Below, piece by piece: positions 9,149 to 19,834 of a DNA stretch of 49,176 nt. The notes under the pieces are model-generated. The model did no database searches and had not been told where the DNA came from. It saw only the letters and a program-made list of their open reading frames with translations. The stretch's first letter is position 1; the number at the start of each line of letters is the position of its first letter. The translations under genes were made by a program, and so were the position numbers. Source of the stretch: Neocallimastix lanati (nom. inval.) (lineage: Eukaryota; Neocallimastigomycota; Neocallimastigomycetes; Neocallimastigales; Neocallimastigaceae); NCBI GenBank assembly GCA_016946835.1, contig JACVTC010000314.1, forward strand, positions 1 through 49,176. The letters are read 5' to 3'.

Positions 9149-12100
9149 TTATTCATAAATTGAAGCACGTACTCCAATTGAATCTAAATAAGAGTTCATA
9201 ATATTAAAACTATTTGAAACATTTAAAATAGTAGTTGGTGTATTACAGCAAGTGTTTAAAGTATTTACAGAATGACATATTTCACAATATCGAATATCTA
9301 TAGCATCGGTATTATTTTTAAACATATCTTGTATTATAGCATTAGTACCATGTGCTACTAAGGCATCCTTTTCCATTTCACCAATTCTTAATCCACCATT
9401 ACGAGATTTTCCTTCAGTAGGTTGTTTACTAATAGAATTAACATTTCCTGTGGTACGATAAAACATTTTTTCTTGAACTTGATGTTGTAAAGCAGTGTAG
9501 TAACAAACTCCAACAAACGCATTTCCAATAGATTTACCGGAAATTGGATCGACCATCTCTTCTAAAATTGGAATATCACTTTCAAAGAATTTGGATTCAA
9601 ACGAACGTAAATCTTCGCTTTCTATAGAAGCATCAAAATACGTTCCAAATCTTTGTGGATCCATAATCATACATTTACCAACATACATTTCAATTAAATG
9701 GCCTACCGTCATTCTTGAAGGAAAAGCATGTGGATTTACAATGATATCAGGAATTACACCATATTTTGTTCTTGGCATCATTTCTTCTAGTAATATCGAA
9801 CCAATCACACCCTTCTGAGCATATCGACTTGCGAATTTATCACCTTGTTGTGGTTGATATAAATGTCGAACTTTTACACAGCAATAGCATACATCATCCT
9901 CAATATATCTGGTACAATGATCCACAATCACAGGTTTTCTGAAAATATTTTCTACATCAGTCACTTTATTTGAAATTACATCATATATACGAAATAGTGG
10001 TTCATTGACATTGTGAGGATTATAAGCAATTTTTGTATTTGGTTTTGGTAATCCATCTTTATAGTTTAAATTAATGTTGATTAATATTTCCCTTTTAATG
10101 TTATAGGATAAGTATTGATATCGATATTTAATATTATTAAATAATCCATCTTTAATGCTTTTATCATTAAATATTAAACTATCCTCTTGATTGTTGCCAT
10201 ATGCCATGATAGCCACAATGGCATTTTGACCTCCGAATCTGTGGTATGTATTTCCAGTAGTCACCAGAAGTGTATCATCACTTTCAATAGTAATATTTGA
10301 CAAGTCAGCGAGACGGTTTCTAAATTCATTATTATTTAAAGTTAAATTTTTATCAAATTTAATATTTTCCGAATTCTCTTCTTTCCCATCCATTATTTCG
10401 AGGTTATTTTCATGAACACTATTCTTACTTGAATTTTCTTCAATAGAATTATCCAAAAATTCTAAATTCGAAAATAATTCACTCATATTAATATTATCTT
10501 TATTGAGTAAAAAATCTAAGGACTTATAATGACACAGTCTCCTTGATAAAATATATTCTAGCTTTGTCATACAAAATGGTCTTTGTGCATTAATTAGTCT
10601 TCTAGAATTATCATTGTATTTAAAGATGGTGCTGTCATTCGACATACACTGCTTTGTCATTCCAGCTTGAAATGTGAGTCTTGGTACATGATTATTACCA
10701 GGAAATGGCGATAAAGCACTAATTAAACCAAAAATAAAATTTGGATCAAGTTCTTCGTATTGATAATTGATATTTATTTTATTTTCAGAAATTTCAACAA
10801 GTCTTATACCAATTTCTTTTCCGTTTTTCTTTATTCTAATTGGTCGAAACATTCTTCCTTCATCCGTAAATAAATAATAACTGATGTTATCGAAAACACA
10901 ACTAATATAAGGATATTTCAATTTTAATACTTTATAAGTATAGTCTACTAAATCGGTGGTAGTGAATCCGATAAAACGTGTATTCAATAATACTGGATAT
11001 TTTTTTCCAGTTTTTAAAGTTTTTCTTTTTTCATTAGGACTATTAGAATTACTAGTGTCACTATCACAATAATCATCATCTCCATATTCAGAGTTACTTT
11101 GACTATTATCATTACTTTTATTTTCAGTGTTACTTTGGCTATTATCATTAATATTTTCATCTGAATTACTATTATTATTATCGTCATCTTTTTTATCTTG
11201 AGTTGTAGCATCATATATTTCATTATACTTGAATAAAAAGGGTTCAAGAATTTTTTCATCAATAGTAAAATCTGGCCCCATTAATACAGATAATCCAAAA
11301 TATTTTACAAAGCCTACATCTTTGGATTCAGGAGTTTCAAATGGACAAAAATAACCGTAATCATAAGACATACGGAGTTGAGAATTATCACTCTCTGTGT
11401 TGATGGGAATTTGAACTCTTCGTAAATGGGAAAGTTTATCGTAGTAAGAACGCTTACTTAACGTTTGCACAGAAATAGCTTCATATTCTCGGAAATAAGA
11501 ACGAACTTTTCCAGATTTTACATTTCCGTACAATTTTATATTTAAATTTCTAATGAACTTATCCAGTGGTAATTTTTTATTTTCCAAAGTAAAATATTTT
11601 ATGCTACGATATAAGGAATAAGGAAAAGTATCAATACGACTGTTATAATATTGAACATTTCCTTCATTATGAAATAATGATCTTGCCATTGCCAAATAAG
11701 TATAGAATTTAGTACTTTTATCATCATATGACGAATCGTTTGATGATGACCCATTACAATGTAAGTAGTCTGGAGTAAAGTAGCTATCGATCATTCTATC
11801 GACCATGGATAATATTTTATTATGACTTTCGGAACGACGAGCTATAATAGATTGTAATGTTTCTTCAGGAAATGAATCCGGAATAATAATATTAATATCT
11901 TTAGGTAAATTTTCACCAATCACCACCGATACGATTATATTTTTAATTTCATCCAAGGAAAGCGAAGGATTCAAATGATGAAGAATATACACCAATGATA
12001 TACTTTGTCTTTCATGCGACTTAATTCCTTTTATACGTAACTCTTGGAAAAATAATGAATAATAAACTCTAATATCTAATAAGGTATATCTTTTCATATT

Positions 12101-12682
12101 GCTTAATTTTTTTTCTCGACTTTTATTTGAAAATCTATAATGGATATCAATATTAGTGTATTCATTGTTTAAATCCACATAATTTTCATTCCCTAAATTA
12201 TGGTAATCTAATTTAACCTTTTCACTTTTTTCTTTACTTCTTGTAGATTGCTTTAACATTATCTTTTTTAAATATACAATGTAACTATAATCGGTAAACA
12301 TCTCCAGAGATTGAAATTTTCCCTTTTCATTACATTCCTTATATTCAATGCGATCCTCCTTATAAACAAAAAAAGGCGTACAAAATATTTCTTGTGAAAT
12401 AATCACTTTTTCAATCCCATCTACAACGAATACTCCGTCGATTGGTGCTGGTATTTTAATTTCATAATCATCATGAATTAATGATATATAGTATGTCTTT
12501 TTCTCTACCATCAAATGATCATAATCTACCTCTGGAATAGAAATAGTTAAAGGATTTAATTTAGGTAGCTTTTTTTCTAAAAATACTTTAATATCATACA
12601 ACTTTTTTATAAATAATTTATCTATATTAGCATAGACATTATATTGATTTATAAATTTTGCCAAATAATTATTCTCGCTCAT
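9149..12682 (-). CDS. DNA-directed RNA polymerase second-largest subunit (RPB2-like)
   Basis: Catalytic beta-type subunit of a multisubunit RNA polymerase. Family motifs occur in order: an N-terminal GVFVVDGIEKVIISQE strand, NNQEDSLIF near 834, GDKFASRYAQKG near 945-957, NPHAFPSRMTVGHLIE near 980-995, and SRNGGLRIGEMEKDAL near 1092-1107. A C-terminal zinc site follows (CEIC...CC, about 1132-1146). The length of 1177 aa is normal for viral and cellular RPB2. Two acidic Asn/Ser-rich insertions (about 500-560 and 745-795) are not part of the usual fold. The start codon shares two bases with that of the divergent UDG-like gene, so each promoter must lie inside the other gene. Together with RPB1, the capping enzyme and the D6-type helicase it implies autonomous transcription. 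Confidence 0.97.
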   Translation of the reverse strand: MSENNYLAKFINQYNVYANIDKLFIKKLYDIKVFLEKKLPKLNPLTISIPEVDYDHLMVEKKTYYISLIHDDYEIKIPAPIDGVFVVDGIEKVIISQEIFCTPFFVYKEDRIEYKECNEKGKFQSLEMFTDYSYIVYLKKIMLKQSTRSKEKSEKVKLDYHNLGNENYVDLNNEYTNIDIHYRFSNKSREKKLSNMKRYTLLDIRVYYSLFFQELRIKGIKSHERQSISLVYILHHLNPSLSLDEIKNIIVSVVIGENLPKDINIIIPDSFPEETLQSIIARRSESHNKILSMVDRMIDSYFTPDYLHCNGSSSNDSSYDDKSTKFYTYLAMARSLFHNEGNVQYYNSRIDTFPYSLYRSIKYFTLENKKLPLDKFIRNLNIKLYGNVKSGKVRSYFREYEAISVQTLSKRSYYDKLSHLRRVQIPINTESDNSQLRMSYDYGYFCPFETPESKDVGFVKYFGLSVLMGPDFTIDEKILEPFLFKYNEIYDATTQDKKDDDNNNSNSDENINDNSQSNTENKSNDNSQSNSEYGDDDYCDSDTSNSNSPNEKRKTLKTGKKYPVLLNTRFIGFTTTDLVDYTYKVLKLKYPYISCVFDNISYYLFTDEGRMFRPIRIKKNGKEIGIRLVEISENKININYQYEELDPNFIFGLISALSPFPGNNHVPRLTFQAGMTKQCMSNDSTIFKYNDNSRRLINAQRPFCMTKLEYILSRRLCHYKSLDFLLNKDNINMSELFSNLEFLDNSIEENSSKNSVHENNLEIMDGKEENSENIKFDKNLTLNNNEFRNRLADLSNITIESDDTLLVTTGNTYHRFGGQNAIVAIMAYGNNQEDSLIFNDKSIKDGLFNNIKYRYQYLSYNIKREILININLNYKDGLPKPNTKIAYNPHNVNEPLFRIYDVISNKVTDVENIFRKPVIVDHCTRYIEDDVCYCCVKVRHLYQPQQGDKFASRYAQKGVIGSILLEEMMPRTKYGVIPDIIVNPHAFPSRMTVGHLIEMYVGKCMIMDPQRFGTYFDASIESEDLRSFESKFFESDIPILEEMVDPISGKSIGNAFVGVCYYTALQHQVQEKMFYRTTGNVNSISKQPTEGKSRNGGLRIGEMEKDALVAHGTNAIIQDMFKNNTDAIDIRYCEICHSVNTLNTCCNTPTTILNVSNSFNIMNSYLDSIGVRASIYE

Positions 12683-12683
12683 G
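12680..12683. promoter_or_regulatory. Head-to-head overlapping start codons (CATG)
   Basis: The palindrome CATG supplies both start codons: the minus-strand ATG of RPB2 (12682-12680) and the plus-strand ATG of the UDG-like gene (12681-12683). The coding frames overlap by two bases and there is no 5' non-coding DNA for either gene, unless transcripts start inside the opposite gene. Both starts are well supported because each opens directly into a typical N-terminus. Confidence 0.85.
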
Positions 12684-13298
12684 TCATGGAATGATTTCTT
12701 TATTAAAAATTCAAAATTAATTAATCATATATTAAATCAGTTGAAAACAACATATCACACACCACCCTTGGAAGAAATATTTGCTATTTTTAAGTATATA
12801 CCATTGGAGAAAGTTAAAGTGGTGATGATTGGTGATGAACCCTACCAAAAATCATGTGATAGAAGCGATGTTGCATTTGCAACACGAAATTCCACTCCTC
12901 CTTTACTATTGAAACGTATATTTCAAAATATGGAAAGTACGGTAACTTCTTTTAAAAGACCAATAGATTACCGTTTATATCAATGGCTTAAAAATGGAAT
13001 ATTTTTATGCAATTTTTGTTTTACCCGTCCTGTAGTCGATACTATTCCTTTTCATTATTACCTTCTATGGGAACCGTTTATTAACAATTTAGTACAATAT
13101 ATCTCTAATCATCATTCTGTGGTTTTCTTATTATTTGGCTCTAAAGCCATTTCTTTACGTAAATCAATTAATGAAATAAAATCTTCGGTAGTTGAAGTTC
13201 CTCATCCAATCGATGAATATACTAAATTTAAAAATTCAAAATGCTTCATTAAAGCAAGAGAACTTGCTGGTGAAATTGGTTTTACTTTTGAATGGTAA
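12681..13298 (+). CDS. Uracil-DNA-glycosylase-like protein (poxvirus D4-type), catalytic residue changed
   Basis: A 205-aa protein with the family-1 UDG layout. The water-activating loop is GDEPYQ (residues 51-56) where active enzymes have a GQDPY-type loop, followed by FLCN in the uracil-pocket region (about 113-116), LLFGSKA (about 153-159) and a PHP motif (about 174-176) in place of HPSP. The catalytic Asp appears replaced by Glu53, while the C-terminal His is kept. Poxvirus D4 serves mainly as part of the polymerase processivity factor, and a similar structural role with reduced or no glycosylase activity is inferred here. It shares its start site with RPB2 and lies upstream of the capping enzyme on the same strand. 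Confidence 0.85.
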   Translation: MSWNDFFIKNSKLINHILNQLKTTYHTPPLEEIFAIFKYIPLEKVKVVMIGDEPYQKSCDRSDVAFATRNSTPPLLLKRIFQNMESTVTSFKRPIDYRLYQWLKNGIFLCNFCFTRPVVDTIPFHYYLLWEPFINNLVQYISNHHSVVFLLFGSKAISLRKSINEIKSSVVEVPHPIDEYTKFKNSKCFIKARELAGEIGFTFEW

Positions 13299-13872
13299 AA
13301 CAGTGAAAATATTTGTATATATTTTTTTTTTTAATTTATTAATAATATTTTATAAATAACATGTACAAAAATTATAAAATAATTAATAATAAATTTAAAA
13401 ATAAAAATATTTTTTTTTTAAAAACCAAAAACCAAAAACCAAAAAAAAAAAAAAAAATATTTATATATATATTTATAAATGTTAAAGAAAATTTTATGTT
13501 AATAATTTTTTAAAATTTTAAAATAACCAAATAAAAAATTACATTATTTTATATATTTATATTTTTTTATTATAACTCAAAAATATTAAAAATTTTTTTA
13601 TAATCATAAAATAAAGATATTATATATGAGTCATACATTTATAAATTGATATTTTTATATTTCATATTTATTAATTAAAAAATAGAAAATAAAAATATTT
13701 ATTTATTCATAATATTAAACATTTATTTATATATTCGTAAATTGTGTATTCTTAAATTTTTTATAAATTTATTTTATAAAAATAAATATTTTTTAAATAA
13801 AATAGTAATGGAAAATATTTATTCTTTATATATACGAATATTAAGTATTTAAATTTATAAAAAAAAATTATT
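13299..13872. other. AT-rich spacer upstream of the capping enzyme
   Basis: Non-coding A/T sequence. A short tandem AAACC repeat (three copies near 13421-13441) runs into a poly-A tract. No gene or RNA seen. Confidence 0.5.
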
Positions 13873-16695
13873 ATGAATTCATTTATACCATCTAATAATT
13901 ATTCGTCATTAGAAAAACAAAAGAGTTTATTTGATATTTTAGAATATATATATGAACAAATAAACATTATTAAAAGTAATTCTTTTTTCAACGATAAAAT
14001 TTGTAGTTTTGAATTAGAATTTAGACTTCGTAGAAAATATGTGAATATAGATTTAAAAGATTTTCTTAATGATAATTCTTGCCAATATTCTGAATTTTCT
14101 TACAATGAAAATTCAAAAACACGATATAGAATAATATGTAATTCAACTTATCTATGTACTGAAAATGAGAACGAAAACGAAACGACAATAACTCCAACTC
14201 CACAAAATGAGTTCCAGTTTATGGATATTTCTAAATTTTTAAATTATTTAGAAATCAATAAAGACCAAGAAATTACAGAAACCCTAAATAATCATATGGA
14301 ATATACTAAAAAAATTACCATGATGACATTTTATTATTTTATATTTAAAATTAATCTTAGTATCGAAGTATTGTTAGATTCATCACAAATTAAAAGGTAT
14401 TTAAAAATTGAAGACAAAAGTAAAATTGAAAGTAAAAGCATAATTAAAAGTGGAAATAGTAAAAATATTAAAATAGAAATATTAAATCAAAGTAATTATA
14501 AATATGAAAATATTACCAATAAAAATGATAACAACAATAATGACAGTATATTCAATAAAGACAGTGTATTCAATAATGACAGTATTATCAATAAAGACAA
14601 TGTATTAAATAATGACAGTATTATCAATAATGACAGTAATTTAAAAACAGAAAGCAAGTACATTGAAAAGAATAAATCAGAAAAAGAGATCACAGAATAT
14701 GCAATATATAAAGAAATGAACGATATAGATGCAAAATTTTCATTATCTATTTTAAAATATATTACACCTATTACTAAGAAAAGACGATCTTTTATGATGA
14801 AAAACGGAGCTCGTATTGATATGACAGTTTTTGATGATAAGAATCAATTAGAAATTGAATTTATGAATAATACTTATCTTGAAAAAGATAATATTATGAA
14901 TATGATTCATTCGATTATGGTATCGTTAGATTGTTCAAATTTCATTCTTGATTATTTATTTTTTTTGATGCCAAATTATGAATTTCAGAAACCAATTACT
15001 CCATCGTTAGATATTTTATATAAAGAAGCAAAAAATTTAATAAACGATACATTTTATGTAGCGGCTAAAACGGATGGATTTCGTCGATTGATAATCATAA
15101 TAAATAATTTGATGTTTAGTATTTCAGAAAACTTTCGTGTAGAATATATTTGTCAAACAAAGGCCGATTTTCATATGGTATTAGATTGTGAATACCTCGA
15201 TGGTAAATTCATTCCGTTTGACTTAATTTATTATAATGATGAAGATTTGAGACATAAATCTTATTCCGATAGAATAAATATTATGAACGCTATTAACTTT
15301 GAAGAATTCAATAACAAAATAATAAAAAAAAATATTACTAAATGTTCCTCTTTTTCGGAATTACAAAATTTCATAATTTCGTTTAATAAATTTGACAATC
15401 CATCTATACCAAATGACGGTATCATTATTACAAATGGACAATCATCCTATTACGACAATATAAAAGTTTATAAAATTAAAACTAGAAATACAGTAGATCT
15501 ACGATTTAATGGAAGATACTTTTATGCTCGAGATCATTTAATTAAAAAATCAACAGTAAATTTACCATTTTCAGAATATAAAGAAGTGTGCCTACGCTAT
15601 CATCAACATAAAAAATTTTATTCAACAAAAAATATGAAAGAAGTTCCAAATAATAAAGATAATAATAGAAATAATAATAAAAATAATAATAACAAAAGTA
15701 ATACAGAAATAATAGATAATAAATTTTATTGTTATTATTATCGTAAACAAGTAGAAATGATTAATGATGTACCAACTAAAACACGTATTGTTACTTATCA
15801 TTTAGTCAGAGAAAAAAAAGTCCCATTCATTGTGGAAATTAATTTAGACAACAATTCATTCGTTAAAGAGCGGAAAGACAAATATACTTCTAATAGTATA
15901 AACACCTTTAATAGTATACTAATTGCTTCCTACCAAAAAGTAAATCTTGAAATATTTACACCTTCTTCAACTGTTTTAATGCGTAAATATCACAATATCA
16001 TTAAGCAAAATATTCTTCATAAATACAAAGGTAATCTATTAGATATAGGAACAGGAAATGGTGGTGATCTTCACAAGTGGAAAAATTTCCGCAAAATTGT
16101 TTGTGTTGAACCTGACCATGAAAAAATAAAAGTTTTGAAGGAACGTATTTCTAAATCTGAAATTCGTAATCGTATCTCAATACTTCAAAATACCATCCAG
16201 AATGTAGAATTAAAAGATATTTATGATGTTGCTACTTGCTTTTTCGCTCTAAATGATTTCACCTACATTAATATTTCTAGGATGCTCACTAATATATCTA
16301 AAAACATAAATGGAATTTTTTGTTTAGTATTTTTTGATTACAATTTATTTACCGATAATATTTATTCATCCTCCATTACTTATAAACAATGTATCCAACC
16401 GGAAAATAGTCAATTTAATGACATCATAGATAAGACTTCACATATTTACTTATTAAGTTCACTTAGATATGCTCATTCAGAATGTGATAATATTATGTAT
16501 ATCAATATTACAGATTCTTATGTCATTAATCATTATGAATGTGCTATTAATAGTACACGAGTTAAAGAAATATTTATAAATTATGGATTTAAACCTTTAA
16601 ATGAATATAGTATTGAACTTTTTCCATTTCTTGATAAGTCACAAATTTCATATACTTCAAATATCAAAGTTATTGAATTTTCAAATACCATTTAA
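13873..16695 (+). CDS. Trifunctional mRNA capping enzyme (triphosphatase, guanylyltransferase, N7-methyltransferase)
   Basis: A 940-aa protein with the domain order of the poxvirus large capping subunit and of asfarvirus-type capping enzymes. The N-terminal metal-dependent RNA triphosphatase shows two Glu-x-Glu strands (E47/E49 in FELEF and about E327/E329 in LEIEF). The guanylyltransferase has the KTDG nucleotidyl motif (K399), a DCEYLDGKFIPFDL strand, DGIIIT, and a KIKTRNTVDL motif V. The C-terminal methyltransferase has the SAM-binding DIGTGNGGD motif (724-732), then a Cys-Phe-Phe-Ala-Leu-Asn-Asp segment. Asn/Asp-Ser repeats (about 215-260) and an Asn tract (about 597-612) interrupt it. 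Together with its own RNA polymerase, this lets transcripts be capped outside the nucleus. The protein appears complete. Confidence 0.96.
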   Translation: MNSFIPSNNYSSLEKQKSLFDILEYIYEQINIIKSNSFFNDKICSFELEFRLRRKYVNIDLKDFLNDNSCQYSEFSYNENSKTRYRIICNSTYLCTENENENETTITPTPQNEFQFMDISKFLNYLEINKDQEITETLNNHMEYTKKITMMTFYYFIFKINLSIEVLLDSSQIKRYLKIEDKSKIESKSIIKSGNSKNIKIEILNQSNYKYENITNKNDNNNNDSIFNKDSVFNNDSIINKDNVLNNDSIINNDSNLKTESKYIEKNKSEKEITEYAIYKEMNDIDAKFSLSILKYITPITKKRRSFMMKNGARIDMTVFDDKNQLEIEFMNNTYLEKDNIMNMIHSIMVSLDCSNFILDYLFFLMPNYEFQKPITPSLDILYKEAKNLINDTFYVAAKTDGFRRLIIIINNLMFSISENFRVEYICQTKADFHMVLDCEYLDGKFIPFDLIYYNDEDLRHKSYSDRINIMNAINFEEFNNKIIKKNITKCSSFSELQNFIISFNKFDNPSIPNDGIIITNGQSSYYDNIKVYKIKTRNTVDLRFNGRYFYARDHLIKKSTVNLPFSEYKEVCLRYHQHKKFYSTKNMKEVPNNKDNNRNNNKNNNNKSNTEIIDNKFYCYYYRKQVEMINDVPTKTRIVTYHLVREKKVPFIVEINLDNNSFVKERKDKYTSNSINTFNSILIASYQKVNLEIFTPSSTVLMRKYHNIIKQNILHKYKGNLLDIGTGNGGDLHKWKNFRKIVCVEPDHEKIKVLKERISKSEIRNRISILQNTIQNVELKDIYDVATCFFALNDFTYINISRMLTNISKNINGIFCLVFFDYNLFTDNIYSSSITYKQCIQPENSQFNDIIDKTSHIYLLSSLRYAHSECDNIMYINITDSYVINHYECAINSTRVKEIFINYGFKPLNEYSIELFPFLDKSQISYTSNIKVIEFSNTI

Positions 16696-17120
16696 TTTTA
16701 AATATTTAATCTTAATTAATTTTAATATATTTTTATTTTTTTTAAAAAATTTTTTTTAAATATATATATATTAGTAAAATATTTTCTTGTTATTTTCTTT
16801 TTTTTTTTAAAAAATTTAAAAATTTAAAAAGTTATCAAAATTAAAAGAAATGTGAAAAATTTAAACATTTAATAATATATTATAATTTATACTATTGTCA
16901 TTATAATAATTACTACTTTTAAAAAAAAAAAAAAAATTAGTTTCATAAAATTTTATATATATTAATATATATTTTAAAATATAAATATACGTAAATAATA
17001 CAATAATAATAAATCATATTTTAAAAATCAATCATAAAAATATATTAGTTTGATTTTTATTTTTCGATATATAAAATTTTATATAGAAAAGCGTATTTCA
17101 TTATATTTATTTTTCTAAGT
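16696..17120. other. AT-rich spacer
   Basis: A/T-only DNA with long A and T runs between the capping enzyme and a GC-richer island. Nothing else is visible. Confidence 0.5.
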
Positions 17121-17232
17121 AAAGCGGTCTAGCGGAGGCAATTTCCACATATACGAAAGAATACAGAGATATTATGACTACCTTAATATTCCCATGCCTT
17201 GAGAGGACTAAAGAATACTACAAACGGGAATT
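17121..17232 (+). ncRNA. GC-richer island, possible structured RNA with U6-like motifs
   Basis: About 110 bases with far higher GC than anything around them. No protein frame is convincing. The plus strand contains CACATATAC (17146-17154) and ACAGAGA (17163-17169), both found in this order in U6 snRNA, and a TTCCCATGC/AGAGGA segment that loosely resembles the start of the U6 internal stem. The AGC triad that normally follows ACAGAGA is not seen, and spacings differ. ATTCCC (17188-17193) can pair with GGGAAT (17226-17231), enclosing a CCT-TGAG-AGG hairpin. A TATATAAA box lies about 50 bases upstream. It could be a diverged snRNA, a snRNA pseudogene or another structured RNA. Confidence 0.3.
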
Positions 17233-17738
17233 AAAAATAAAATATATATATATACTGTAAATCAAATATTTTAAAAGTAAACATGGGATAGAGTTGAACA
17301 AAATAAAAAAAAAAAAAAAGTAATAATGAAAATAATTAATTTGATATAATGAATTTTTTTTTTTTTTAATATTTATTATTTATTATCCTTATTAAATATT
17401 AAATAATAGTTATATTAAACTTTAAAAAATTAAATTTTTAGTAACTTCCCAAATTTTCATTATAAATAAAAATTAATAAAATTAATATAAATAGTGTAGA
17501 ATGTATAATTTGTTTAATTTAATTTTTATTTTTAAATTAATATATTTATTAATTTAATAGTAGTTTATAATTTTATTAATGAATAAGTATTCTATTATTT
17601 ATTATATTTATAATAATATTTATTTATACTTATATATAAATTTTTAAAAATTATAATTATATGCAAGTTAATAGATAAATTTATTGACTTAAAAGATTTT
17701 AATTTATAATAAACTTAATAGTAATTTTTAACTTATAA
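17233..17738. other. AT-rich spacer
   Basis: Non-coding A/T sequence with a poly-A (near 17307) and a poly-T (near 17356) run, downstream of the 191-aa secreted protein gene. Nothing identifiable. Confidence 0.5.
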
Positions 17739-18314
17739 TTACCAACATTTACCGTATCTTGATTGGCATCCAGAATCACAGTAGTCACTTGATTTACCAC
17801 AATATCCATATTTACTACAACAATAATTACGTTTACACATGTATATTCCATCCTTCTTAGAGCCACACTTATCACTAGAAAATATAGTTGGAAGAGCTTG
17901 CTTTTTTGCAGTAGTTTTAGTTTTTTTCTGTTTTTCTTCCAATTCCCCTCTCATGTCGTCGTAGATAGGATTAGTTTCCATTTCCTTTCTCATATCATCA
18001 TAGATTGGATTAGTTTCCATTTCTTTTCTCATTTCATCGTAGATAGGGTTATTTTCCATTTCCTTCCTCATGTCATCATAGATTGAATTGTTTTCTAATT
18101 CCTTTCTCATATCATCATAGATTGGATTATTTTCTAATTCCTTTCTCATGTCATCAAAAATTTTCGAATTAAAGTCATTATCCAAATGTGATCTTTTAAT
18201 TAACTTAGTTTGGTCTTTTTTACTAAAATTACCTTCAGCATTAGATGGTAAATTGATACAATAAATTGCAGTAATAGATAATAGAAATGAAAATAAAAAC
18301 TTTGGAAAATTCAT
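17739..18314 (-). CDS. Small secreted protein with 13-aa repeats and a hevein-type chitin-binding domain
   Basis: A 191-aa secreted protein. A signal peptide (about 1-20) is followed by a pro-region ending in LIKR (K40-R41), a Kex2-type cleavage site. Residues ~54-132 hold six copies of a 13-residue charged repeat of the form IYDDMRKE(L/M)E(N/T)NP. The C-terminus (about 148-191) is a hevein/ChtBD1 domain with the CC-x3-GYCG core and eight cysteines, which binds chitin or GlcNAc oligomers. The repeat is likely a helical or extended spacer. It lies on the same strand as the 233-aa secreted protein, which carries an identical LIKRS site, so the two share a processing style. Chitin binding suggests cell-wall association in a fungus. 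Confidence 0.85.
   Translation of the reverse strand: MNFPKFLFSFLLSITAIYCINLPSNAEGNFSKKDQTKLIKRSHLDNDFNSKIFDDMRKELENNPIYDDMRKELENNSIYDDMRKEMENNPIYDEMRKEMETNPIYDDMRKEMETNPIYDDMRGELEEKQKKTKTTAKKQALPTIFSSDKCGSKKDGIYMCKRNYCCSKYGYCGKSSDYCDSGCQSRYGKCW
17913..18152 (-). repeat. Six tandem 39-bp coding repeats
   Basis: In-frame 39-base units encode the 13-aa DDMRKE repeat of the 191-aa protein. Copies differ by a few substitutions (Leu/Met, Asn/Thr, Pro/Ser), with the last copy diverged, which indicates expansion by unequal exchange or slippage. Confidence 0.8.
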
Positions 18315-19834
18315 TTTTACTAAAAATTTTATTTAAATTTTTTATTACTTTTTTGATTAATAAATTTAATAATTTTCATTTTAAATTAATCTTTAAAGTA
18401 TGTAATACATCAGAGTCATTTAAATTTTATAAAAAGAAGTTATATACTCAAACCAATTTGTGAATATAAATTAATATTTAAATGATATATTTTTAAAATC
18501 AGAAAAAATAAAATTTTATAAAAGATTTATTCATAAATAATTAATAAACGATGTTATCATATAAATATATATATCCAATACAAATTTATTACAATGGGCA
18601 TTGTTATGACTTTATAATTTTTTATACTAAATATAAGATTTATAATATTTTATTCTATAATATTTAAGCAAACTAAATAAAGATATTAATTAAATACAAA
18701 ATAGCGGCGCAGCACCAAAAAAGCATTACTTAAATATTTAATAGTAATTACATTAAATAAGTATTATTCACTTTAGAACAATATATAGGTGACTGTCGTA
18801 ATTACATAATCAATTCAATATTTAATATTGTTCATGGCTATGCTTGTTTATTAGGATTATATAGTTCGAGTGAAAGACAAAAGACGATTTAAAATTATAA
18901 ATTCCTCAATACTAAAATAATGCTAATAAACAAATATTATTTATAATAACTTTATTATATACTTAGTATGTACATGATATTAATTAATTAGGATTATCCT
19001 TAATATATAATATTATAATATTTTTAATTTTAAAAAAATTCAATTATTTAAATTTAAAAAAATATAACAAATAACAATGTATTAATATTTATTATATTTT
19101 ATATGCAATTTAATTTTACTATTAAAATAACTATTAATATTTTTTTTTTTTGATTAAATTTATATTTATTTATTTATAAGTTCTATATTTGTTATTTTAA
19201 ATTTTTTTATTTAATTTCTTGTTTGAGTATTATATTTTTTAATAAACGATGGATTTTCTTTGAGTTTATAAAAATTATATTTAATATTATTTAATAAGAG
19301 ATAGACATGTACAATAAATGTCTAAATTTCTAATTGTTGTAAATTTATTTATATTTTTTAATAATTAAAATAGTATCAAATAGTTGGTAAAGCTTATTTA
19401 CTACTTATCAAAACTATACCATATATTTGTAATTCTCAAAAATGGTATTTTAGATACTAAAGTATTCATTGATAAATATTTGAAATCAAACTTCGCAATG
19501 CAAATTTAAATATAATTTATATTAAATAAATATATTTACTTTTACAAATAAATTGAGTCATTTTAGTAAATATTTACTTTAATATAATTATTAATAATTT
19601 GAATTTTTTTTTTAATTAAGAGATAGTACGTTCAAAATTTAGATTTATTAATTTTATATATATATTTATATAAATATATATTAATTTTAACTTGTTAACA
19701 ACGTCATTTATTTATTTAAATTTTTATTTATTTTTTTTATTAAATATTTAATTATAATATTTAATAAAGCACTATAAATGATTTCATGATATGCTATTTG
19801 TCTAGTTATTTAATAGAACAGTCAATTTCTATTA
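18315..19834. other. 1.5-kb region without a gene
   Basis: AT-rich spacer between two minus-strand secreted-protein genes. A short GC pocket (AGCGGCGCAGCACC, 18703-18716) and a slightly less AT-rich stretch around 18780-18920 stand out, and an AAGAGATAG string occurs near 19293 and 19618. These could be remnants of a mobile element or a decayed gene, but no ORF, RNA or terminal repeat can be supported. Confidence 0.5.

Noticed and set aside
18790-18895. tRNA-like B-box string (AGTTCGAGT near 18863)
   Set aside because: No matching A box, no acceptor stem and no anticodon arm can be drawn around it.
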